64,000 bases of DNA. It comes from RGIG5612 sp045598285. Lineage in GTDB: Bacteria > Bacillota > Clostridia > Lachnospirales > Lachnospiraceae. Within the stretch, counting starts at the first letter, position 1; every line of letters begins with the position of its first letter. The stretch covers positions 42,490 to 106,489 of the forward strand of contig JAZLLU010000016.1 in NCBI GenBank assembly GCA_045598285.1, given 5' to 3'. The translations under genes were made by a program, and so were the position numbers. Positions 15,620 through 22,240 of the stretch are shown piece after piece. The notes under the pieces were generated by a model. It was not told the origin of the DNA and searched no databases. It saw nothing but the letters and a program-made list of their open reading frames with translations.

Positions 15620-16423
15620 ATGAGTAAAAATTTTTATAACATAACTAATGAAAGAAAAAAGAACCAAGCTAATAATAAACGACTCTTGATAAAAGGAAAA
15701 ATGAAGACGGTTAGTCCTTTCGAAAAAGCTGTTCTTTTTTTCAAAGGTAAAGTCGATAGAAAAAATAAGATGTTGCATATAGAAAATGGAGAAGTTTGGG
15801 CTACTCCATTTATGGCACGCGAAAATGAAAGATACGAGGAATATTGTTCAAAACTTTGGGGATTGAATCAATATTCATATGATTGCGAATATGCAAGCAC
15901 CGAAACGTTATTAATGAAAATCGAAGCACAAAAGAAAGAATTAAAAGATCTTGAAAAATATTTTCAAGAAGAAAAAGAAGCATATGCAAGTAATAAAACA
16001 ATGAGAAAGCATGGCGAACAAAGTCTTAACGACAATCAAATCCAAAGTCGAAGACAAAATGAATGGAATAAAATTGCTCATCCAATAAAAGTAGAAATTG
16101 AAAAAAAGACAAAGCAAATAAATGAAAATTATGAAGAGGCGATTAAAAGCATAAATTTGCTAATAGAATCAGCTAACTTGACAGAGTATGTTTGCGAGCG
16201 TGTAAAACATCATACTCAACAAAGAATAAAAATATATTTAGATTCGCTATTAAAAAAATACAACAAAGAAAATGGTCAGCCAGAATCACATTATATTATT
16301 GATTCAAGCGAGGCTCATGATATTTATTTAAGACAACATCGAAGTTTGATAACAATAAAGGAAAAGTGTCAAGAAGCTTACAGCTATTGGATTGTAGAAA
16401 CAGAAAAAAATATGGAGGAATAA
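15620..16423 (+). CDS. Coiled-coil protein (267 aa), first gene of membrane module
   Basis: The start is ATG 15620 with GGAGGAG upstream; the longer frame adds five codons without a signal. Residues ~100-135 and ~155-185 are charged heptad-like helices (KIEAQKKELKDLEKYFQEEKEAY). There is no membrane segment or known motif. It is followed at 4 bp by the 142-aa gene and then by a four-TM protein that also has a coiled coil, so the three probably form one complex at the membrane. The function is unknown. Confidence 0.55.
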   Translation: MSKNFYNITNERKKNQANNKRLLIKGKMKTVSPFEKAVLFFKGKVDRKNKMLHIENGEVWATPFMARENERYEEYCSKLWGLNQYSYDCEYASTETLLMKIEAQKKELKDLEKYFQEEKEAYASNKTMRKHGEQSLNDNQIQSRRQNEWNKIAHPIKVEIEKKTKQINENYEEAIKSINLLIESANLTEYVCERVKHHTQQRIKIYLDSLLKKYNKENGQPESHYIIDSSEAHDIYLRQHRSLITIKEKCQEAYSYWIVETEKNMEE

Positions 16424-16427
16424 TAGC

Positions 16428-16856
16428 ATGAAAAAAATACAAAAAGAAGAAGTAAAAAGTGATAATACAACAGTTGTTAATGATTTTGTAAGACAAAAAC
16501 CTTTTGGCATGTACAGACCAATTGATTACAAAATACCAGAGGATTTCTTAAATAAACAAGAAGAAATTGATAAATATCTAGAAGCATTATTTGCGGGTGA
16601 TATTGACGATGCAAATGGCAATGTATTAGATAATTTAATCGTAGATGCAATGTTAAAAGCAGTTAAAAATGTCAACACACAAAAAATTCAACATATGGAC
16701 ACCATACAAAATTATGACATACAGGCTCAAGGAGCAAAGGAGTCTTTTGTAAAACATAAAGAGATGGTTGTTGATAGTTTGAATGATATAAAAAATCAAA
16801 TATCAGATCTCAAAGAACGATATCAAGCGGATAAATTTACAAGGAGGACAAAATAA
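16428..16856 (+). CDS. Hypothetical protein (142 aa), membrane module
   Basis: It begins after TGGAGGAATAGC and its TAA overlaps the next ATG (TAATG), so translation is coupled. The protein is acidic in the middle (LFAGDIDDANGNVLDNLIVD) and helical at the C-terminus (LNDIKNQISDLKERYQ). No signal or membrane segment. It probably bridges the coiled-coil and the four-TM proteins, inferred only from gene order. Confidence 0.5.
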   Translation: MKKIQKEEVKSDNTTVVNDFVRQKPFGMYRPIDYKIPEDFLNKQEEIDKYLEALFAGDIDDANGNVLDNLIVDAMLKAVKNVNTQKIQHMDTIQNYDIQAQGAKESFVKHKEMVVDSLNDIKNQISDLKERYQADKFTRRTK

Positions 16857-17710
16857 TGAATAAAAACTCTTCTATTTGGACAATAAACGAACAAGGCAAT
16901 ATTTTATTTAATACACATGATGAGGTGCTTAAAAAAACATATAAGCCAAGAAATATTTTTGAATATCCAATTATGTCATATTTGGTAATGATTTTATGCG
17001 CGTTATTGGACTTCATTATGTTTAAACAACTTTTTGGAAGCTTTTTATATGATGATTTAGCCATTCAATATTTATCAATTGTTGGCTTATTAATTGCATT
17101 TGATTTCGCACCGATTTATTTGGGAATGAAATTAAAGGATAAATCACAAGGATATAACGTAAAAAAAATTGTAATTATAATATTGCTGGCTTCATTCCTC
17201 ATTGGAATAATTCTTAATTTTATTTTGAGGTTTGAATTTAAGGATATGGTTTTATCTGATTTATCAAATTATAAGATATCTTTTATGGGCGATATTTCTA
17301 TGGAAGAAACTCAAAACCCACACGCATTAACATATGCTTGGTTTGGGGCAATCATACCTATTGCTACGTCGCTGTGTAGTTTTGGAGTTTCATATGTCAC
17401 ATCAAATCCATTGCAAAAAGAGTTAAGGAATTTAGAAGAAACAAAGCTATTTTTGGAAAAGGATTTATTACAGACTGATTCAATATTAAAGGAATATGAG
17501 ACAGATTCTATAGATACACTAAAGTCAGAAGAAGAAGAAAAATATCAGCAAACCAAATTGTTAATAAAAATGCAGGCATTAGAATACTGCGATTATGTAA
17601 GGGAACGCCTAAAAGAGCATATCGGAAATCCTACATCTAGTTCGGCGCTATCTGAATTTGATTATGAAAATATAATAACAAAAATAGAAGCACTTGATTC
17701 GGCCATATAA
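16856..17710 (+). CDS. Four-TM membrane protein with C-terminal coiled coil
   Basis: 284 aa with AAGGAGG upstream, overlapping the preceding stop codon. Hydrophobic segments lie at about residues 40-58, 62-85, 102-122 and 160-182. From ~190 a charged coiled coil (ELRNLEETKLFLEKDLLQ) runs through residue ~240. This layout, a few TM helices followed by a cytoplasmic coiled coil, recalls MotA/ZorA-like and other signal-transmitting membrane proteins, but no family motif is clear. An OmpA-like lipoprotein is encoded next, so an envelope-spanning assembly is plausible. Confidence 0.55.
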   Translation: MNKNSSIWTINEQGNILFNTHDEVLKKTYKPRNIFEYPIMSYLVMILCALLDFIMFKQLFGSFLYDDLAIQYLSIVGLLIAFDFAPIYLGMKLKDKSQGYNVKKIVIIILLASFLIGIILNFILRFEFKDMVLSDLSNYKISFMGDISMEETQNPHALTYAWFGAIIPIATSLCSFGVSYVTSNPLQKELRNLEETKLFLEKDLLQTDSILKEYETDSIDTLKSEEEEKYQQTKLLIKMQALEYCDYVRERLKEHIGNPTSSSALSEFDYENIITKIEALDSAI

Positions 17711-17762
17711 GCTAAGAAAGTTCAATAAAGTAAATTTTTTATAAAAAGAGAGGGTAATTGAT

Positions 17763-18968
17763 ATGAAGAAAAAAACAATGGGAATAATAGTTTTATTAGT
17801 AGTAATCGTTAGCACACTTTTTTCCGGATGTGGAAATAAAAATGAAACAAATCATAAAACAGCAACAGTTTTTTTAATCGGAAATAGGGCTTGTAATGCT
17901 CCAGTTAATCTAAGCAGTGAAACTGTGAGAACTGCTGCAGCTAATACAGTTTATTCATACGGAATGACTTCAGCGATTGCAATAGATGGTTTTCCAGAGA
18001 TTGATTTTTCATATTCGTATGAACTTCCAAAACAATACGCAAACGCAAATAGACAAAAATTGGAAGCAGATGCAGAAGTAAAAACATTAAGTCTTTTATC
18101 TGAATTATATAGTATAAAAGCAGTTGATCCTGAAGCAGATGTATTAGAGTCATTGCGATTAGCCGTTAGATCACTTTCGGCCGTAGATGATTCATACGAA
18201 AAGAATATCGTTGTAATTGACTCAGGACTTAACACAACAGGTATTCTCAATTTCTGTAATAATATAATAACTGCCGAACCCTCGCAAGTAGCAGAAGAAT
18301 TAGAATCTAAATCAGCTATACCGGATTTTTCGGGTGTAAAGGTTTTATGGATGCAAATGGGCGATGTGTGTGAACCACAGCAGTCTTTATCACCAGCACA
18401 ACTAGTAAATTTGAAAAATATTTGGAGTGCAATAATAGAAAAAACAGGAGGTGTCTTAGAAATTCATGATGATCCAACAAGCAAAGCAACAGAAAAAACA
18501 GAATATCCAAAAGTATCAACAATTGACTTACCAAAAGAAACGCCAATAGCATATGAGGCTAAAAATGATTTTACAGAGCCACAGTTTTTATCGGAAGAGC
18601 AATGTCAGTTTTTAGGTGATTCGGATGTTTATGTGAATCCTGAAAAAGTATATGAAACAGTATCTCCAATAGCCGAATATATGATTAATAAACCAACTTT
18701 TAAGATTCTCTTAATAGGAACGACAGCAGGAGATACGGATAATTTTGTCACAGAAGATTTATCTAGAAGGCGAGCAGAAGCAGTAAAAGCGACATTAATT
18801 GAATTAGGGGTATCTGAAAAAAATATTATTTCATGTGGTTTAGGAAGTTCAGATCCTTGGCATATATATGGGGTTGGAATAGAGGGACCTTTGGCAGCAC
18901 AAAACAGAAAAGTTGTATTAATAGATGCTGATTCTGATACAGCACAAGAAATAATAGGAAAAAATTAA
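17763..18968 (+). CDS. Lipoprotein with vWA-like and OmpA-like domains
   Basis: 401 aa after AGAGAGGG. The signal peptide ends in lipobox LFSGC, with Cys23 as the lipidated residue. Residues ~35-230 look like a vWA-type alpha/beta domain (TATVFLIGNRAC, NIVVIDSGLNTTG, VKVLWMQMGDV, then PQQSLSPAQLVNLKNIW). The last ~110 residues are OmpA-like (LSRRRAEAVKATLIELGV, IISCGLGSSDPW, AQNRKVVLID), a peptidoglycan-binding fold. The protein would sit outside the membrane and grip the wall, next to a four-TM partner. The combination is uncommon in Gram-positives; a role in envelope sensing, transfer or defence is inference. Confidence 0.7.
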   Translation: MKKKTMGIIVLLVVIVSTLFSGCGNKNETNHKTATVFLIGNRACNAPVNLSSETVRTAAANTVYSYGMTSAIAIDGFPEIDFSYSYELPKQYANANRQKLEADAEVKTLSLLSELYSIKAVDPEADVLESLRLAVRSLSAVDDSYEKNIVVIDSGLNTTGILNFCNNIITAEPSQVAEELESKSAIPDFSGVKVLWMQMGDVCEPQQSLSPAQLVNLKNIWSAIIEKTGGVLEIHDDPTSKATEKTEYPKVSTIDLPKETPIAYEAKNDFTEPQFLSEEQCQFLGDSDVYVNPEKVYETVSPIAEYMINKPTFKILLIGTTAGDTDNFVTEDLSRRRAEAVKATLIELGVSEKNIISCGLGSSDPWHIYGVGIEGPLAAQNRKVVLIDADSDTAQEIIGKN

Positions 18969-18974
18969 AAAATG

Positions 18975-19025
18975 GTTAATTTTTCAAAAAATAGATGCAT
19001 ATAAATAAGTAGATAAAACAAATAT
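18975..19025 (+). promoter_or_regulatory. Promoter-like repeat, copy 2
   Basis: GTTAATTTTTCAAAAAATAG, then ATGCATATAAA and AGATAAAACAAAT. It is almost the same as 21935-21985 and lies ~45 bp upstream of zinc-ribbon copy 2. TATAAA could serve as a -10 box; no TTGACA is present. Confidence 0.5.
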
Positions 19026-19066
19026 ACAAGCTGGCTCATCGGCTATACGGAGAGAAGAGGTGTATT

Positions 19067-19195
19067 ATGTACAAAATTTCAAGAAGAGCTTTAATAAAAC
19101 ATGTTTATTCATTTAGAATTACTTGTTGGTGTTGTCATAATGTTGTAAACATACCTGACTCTGGACGTTGTCCAATTTGTGGCGCAATTAACTAA
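19067..19195 (+). CDS. 42-aa zinc-ribbon micro-protein, copy 2
   Basis: The same peptide as 15227-15355 apart from about three residues (LSK to LIK, RTT to RIT, GHC to GRC); both CxxC knuckles are kept. It is preceded by AGAGAAGAGG and by an ATCGGCTATACGG word at 19038, which copy 1 lacks upstream. The segment after its stop is identical to that after copy 1, but it now leads into a different small ORF. Duplication with conserved coding argues for a real, selected protein. Confidence 0.7.
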   Translation: MYKISRRALIKHVYSFRITCWCCHNVVNIPDSGRCPICGAIN

Positions 19196-19241
19196 ACCTT
19201 CATCCCTTAAGCTGTCCTATCGGCTATACGGGGGAAGGAGA
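19067..19241 (+). repeat. Direct repeat unit A2
   Basis: The second copy of the ~175-bp cassette at 15227-15401. Identity ends just after GGAAGGAGA. The copies are 3.84 kb apart and flank the coiled-coil/4-TM/OmpA module. Confidence 0.85.
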
Positions 19242-19252
19242 TTTTTGCTGCC

Positions 19253-19369
19253 ATGATTAAAAAAAAGATTATGACGGAACCAAAACTGATTCTTAATGAA
19301 TATTTCCAGAAAGCATATTATGGAGAGGTGGAGAGTCTAACATATTCGTTAGGGGATTTAATAAAATAG
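19253..19369 (+). CDS. Possible 38-aa protein
   Basis: ATG 19253 lies 12 bp after the leader GGAAGGAG. The peptide begins MIKKKIMTEPKLILNEYF and ends GDLIK. It takes the place that the 48-aa gene has after zinc-ribbon copy 1. There is no motif; it could be a gene remnant. Confidence 0.3.
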   Translation: MIKKKIMTEPKLILNEYFQKAYYGEVESLTYSLGDLIK

Positions 19370-19401
19370 CTCCAGTTCTACATGTGATGCAAGGAGGTTT
19401 T

Positions 19402-19569
19402 ATGAGAACTGATGTAGATAGTAAAAAAATAAATAAAAAATGGATAATTATTATTGTTGTAATGGTCATTTTATATTTGGCTTGTTATGCTGGAAAAACT
19501 ATTTATTTTGAACAATATGGTATTAAGCCGGAGATTAGCAAAAATGAAAATGGAATATCCCCCGAATAG
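19402..19569 (+). CDS. Small single-pass membrane protein (55 aa)
   Basis: The start ATG 19402 has AAGGAGG at good spacing. Residues ~15-37 are hydrophobic (WIIIIVVMVILYLACYAGK) after a charged N-terminus; a short polar tail follows. No family is known to me. It precedes the VirD4/HerA-like ATPase by 73 bp and may be its membrane partner (inference). Confidence 0.5.
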   Translation: MRTDVDSKKINKKWIIIIVVMVILYLACYAGKTIYFEQYGIKPEISKNENGISPE

Positions 19570-19642
19570 TCCACATGGAGAAAACTAGAACAAAGTAGTG
19601 TTGAAGAGTGCAAATATTAAGTAGAAACTGAGTAGGTATATA

Positions 19643-21856
19643 ATGAATACATTTTTCCCAGATAAAACAGAAGCTGTAATAAAATTGAATAAGCTTTTTA
19701 AGACGGATAAAAAAACCAATAAGTTGTTGTCCGAAAGATTGTCTTCAAGAATGGTAAAATGCGCTTCTGCGTTGAGTGAGGGCGAATTTTTGGGATGGCA
19801 ACTTGAAGTACCTATTAAAGGGCTCGTTAAGATGGTGGTGTTTGGAACGGCAGACATTGGGATGAGTGACCTTGAATGGATTTCAGAAAAAACGGCGAAA
19901 ACAACCAAACAGCATAAAGTTGAAGGTACTATTGACAAATCATTGATAGAGTTGTACGAGCTTTATCTTCCTATAGCAGAGAGTACATCTATAGGAGCAG
20001 CAATAGGCTTTGGTGCAGCAACGTCGAGTAAGCATGACAGTTTTTCAAAATGGCCTACATACTATTCATTACAGTTTCCTGAACTTGTGCGTGTATTGCA
20101 GAAAACTGGTGCTGTACTTAGAGTTACTGTCGGAGCGGCCAGCGAAGAAGCACAGGATACTTGTCGTAAAAACACTATTCAATCTTATGATGAAAAAAAC
20201 ATAAATTCGAAAGATTATATTGGAAGTCCAGTACGTATACGAGTGTTGCTTCTTCTGCCGGAGATTCCTTCCGTCAGACTGAGAATGGTGCTTGAAGAAG
20301 CGATTAGTGGTGTAAAACTTCGTCACATTGGTAACGTAAAGAAACGCTCGGTTAAGGCTATGTGGAATAATCCAATTGAGGGAGCTTCAGTTCAGCCAGA
20401 TTATGCTGCAAGGATTATGGTACTTGAGCCTGAAGTGTATGAGCCAATGATTGGTATTGAGATATGCGAGGAAGAAACGAAAAAAATTCCAGTAAGTCAT
20501 AAGAACACAAAAGATAAAAAAGCTGTTGTAATCGGTAGAGCGATTGATACAACTGGAATCAGGAGAAAGATTTCTATCGGAGAAATAGATCTTAGGCGTC
20601 ACTATCAGATAGTTGGACAGACAGGAACGGGTAAATCAACGCTTCTTTCCACAGTGATTCTCAATGCGGTAAAGCAGGGGCACGGGCTTACATTCTTTGA
20701 TCCTCATGGGAGTACGATTGATGTTATTCTTCGTACGATACCGAGAGAGTATGCGGATCGTGTACGAGTAGTTCATATTGGAGACACGGCTAATCCGGTT
20801 CCTTTTAATATCTGGGATAGCGATGATCCTGTAAAGGAGGAGAAGAATATTAGTGACCTATGCGAGCTTTTTGGAAACATATTTAATCCTCCTAACGAAA
20901 TATATGTAGGACCACGATATGAAAGATGGTTGAGCACTTTCGCTAAAGCGTCCATAGCTTTTCTTGGAAGCAGGGCTTCGCTGGAAAGTATTGCCGTTAT
21001 CTCACAAAGTAAGGAAAACATGCTTAAAGTGTGTAGAGCAATCGTCGACAAATATCCGGAGCTGGCTGAGACAATAAAGCAGGAATACGGACTTGATAAT
21101 AGCAATTATTTCAATAACAATCTCGGATGGTATTTATGCAAATTCCAGAGGCTTACAAGCATTGAACAACTGAGAAAAACACTCGGCGCTGGAGCAAATG
21201 CATTGGACTTCCTTCATACGATTGACACGAATACTGTCACCCTAATAGACCTGGCTTCTCCAGTGATTGGAACACATGCCGCGAGAATAGTGGGAACATT
21301 GATGTTGATGAAACTTTGGAACGCGGTGTTGGTAAGAAAGGATAGGAATAGAACGCATCTTGTTGTAGTGGATGAGGCCTCACTATTTCAGACAAATCCA
21401 ATGCCAAGAATGTTGGCAGAGTCGAGAAAGTTTGGAATATCAATGGTTTTGTGTCACCAACATGAGGCACAATTATCAGCTGAAATCAGAGATGCCCTAG
21501 AAGCGAATTCAGCTAATTTCAGTGCATTTAGATTGTCTCCGAGAGATGCAGCAGTTGCAGCAATCAGATTTGATAATTCGGAATTACAAAGTTCATTGAC
21601 ACGGCTTAATGCATTCAATGCCATAACAACCTTAAGCGTAAACGGGAAGCAAACCGCACCATTTACATTGGAAACTATTAAGCCAAATATTCTGAAGGAT
21701 GGCGAAGAGACAGCGAAGATTATTGAAACCAGGAGCATAGCAACACTAGTAAAACCATATCGCAAGCTATCAGCGTTGACATCGACAGAAATATTGGAAA
21801 TGCTAAAGAAGTATGAAAAGCCATTGAATAAAGTGCGAGATTGGGTGAACGAATAG
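19643..21856 (+). CDS. VirD4/HerA-type DNA-translocating ATPase
   Basis: 737 aa. Walker A GQTGTGKST lies at ~residue 331, FFDPHGS just after, Walker B LVVVDEASLF at ~574, and a motif III-like VLCHQH at ~607. This arrangement is that of type IV coupling proteins and HerA-type helicases, which pump DNA with ATP. The N-terminal ~300 residues have no obvious TM segment. Upstream TTGAAGAGTG gives only a poor ribosome binding site, and another start is possible. The gene appears clearly richer in G and C than its neighbours, suggesting separate acquisition. It could serve conjugative transfer of this element or a defence complex; no relaxase is visible in the window. Confidence 0.8.
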   Translation: MNTFFPDKTEAVIKLNKLFKTDKKTNKLLSERLSSRMVKCASALSEGEFLGWQLEVPIKGLVKMVVFGTADIGMSDLEWISEKTAKTTKQHKVEGTIDKSLIELYELYLPIAESTSIGAAIGFGAATSSKHDSFSKWPTYYSLQFPELVRVLQKTGAVLRVTVGAASEEAQDTCRKNTIQSYDEKNINSKDYIGSPVRIRVLLLLPEIPSVRLRMVLEEAISGVKLRHIGNVKKRSVKAMWNNPIEGASVQPDYAARIMVLEPEVYEPMIGIEICEEETKKIPVSHKNTKDKKAVVIGRAIDTTGIRRKISIGEIDLRRHYQIVGQTGTGKSTLLSTVILNAVKQGHGLTFFDPHGSTIDVILRTIPREYADRVRVVHIGDTANPVPFNIWDSDDPVKEEKNISDLCELFGNIFNPPNEIYVGPRYERWLSTFAKASIAFLGSRASLESIAVISQSKENMLKVCRAIVDKYPELAETIKQEYGLDNSNYFNNNLGWYLCKFQRLTSIEQLRKTLGAGANALDFLHTIDTNTVTLIDLASPVIGTHAARIVGTLMLMKLWNAVLVRKDRNRTHLVVVDEASLFQTNPMPRMLAESRKFGISMVLCHQHEAQLSAEIRDALEANSANFSAFRLSPRDAAVAAIRFDNSELQSSLTRLNAFNAITTLSVNGKQTAPFTLETIKPNILKDGEETAKIIETRSIATLVKPYRKLSALTSTEILEMLKKYEKPLNKVRDWVNE

Positions 21857-21934
21857 GCTACAAAAATAATGAGCTAAGATTGATAAATGAAGATTTTAAT
21901 ACAGCATAAGAAATAATTGATAAAAACAAAAAAA

Positions 21935-21985
21935 GTTAATTTTTTAAAAAAATAGATGCATATAAAAAATAGATAAAACAAATGT
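21935..21985 (+). promoter_or_regulatory. Promoter-like repeat, copy 3
   Basis: GTTAATTTTTTAAAAAAATA, then GATGCATATAAA and AGATAAAACAAATG. It lies 40 bp upstream of the second 48-aa gene and matches copy 2 closely. Confidence 0.5.
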
Positions 21986-22024
21986 ATAAACCAATTAATT
22001 AACTGTATGAAAAGGAGAATTGTT

Positions 22025-22174
22025 ATGGATAGAATATTAAAAGCCAAATCAACAGCTTATGGATTAGTTGAACTTAGAACAACTGGTTCAAATTATGCAG
22101 TTTATGTTGCGGGTCAACTTAAACTAAGCACTAGTGATTTAGTTTATGCTGTTTCAGTATTTGACAAATACTAA
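22025..22174 (+). CDS. 49-aa conserved micro-protein, copy 2
   Basis: Homologous to 15408-15554 (MDRILKAKSTAYGLVEL ... SVFDKY). It has its own AAAAGGAG site and lacks the leader hairpin. Differences from copy 1 are mostly at third positions. It is the gene just before the PolC-like/M50 module, so each copy of this protein heads a large module. Confidence 0.65.
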   Translation: MDRILKAKSTAYGLVELRTTGSNYAVYVAGQLKLSTSDLVYAVSVFDKY

Positions 22175-22240
22175 AGGTAAAATGGACTAAGAAAAAGTTG
22201 ATGAATATGTAAAAGACAAAAATCTATGGAGGTAATATTT

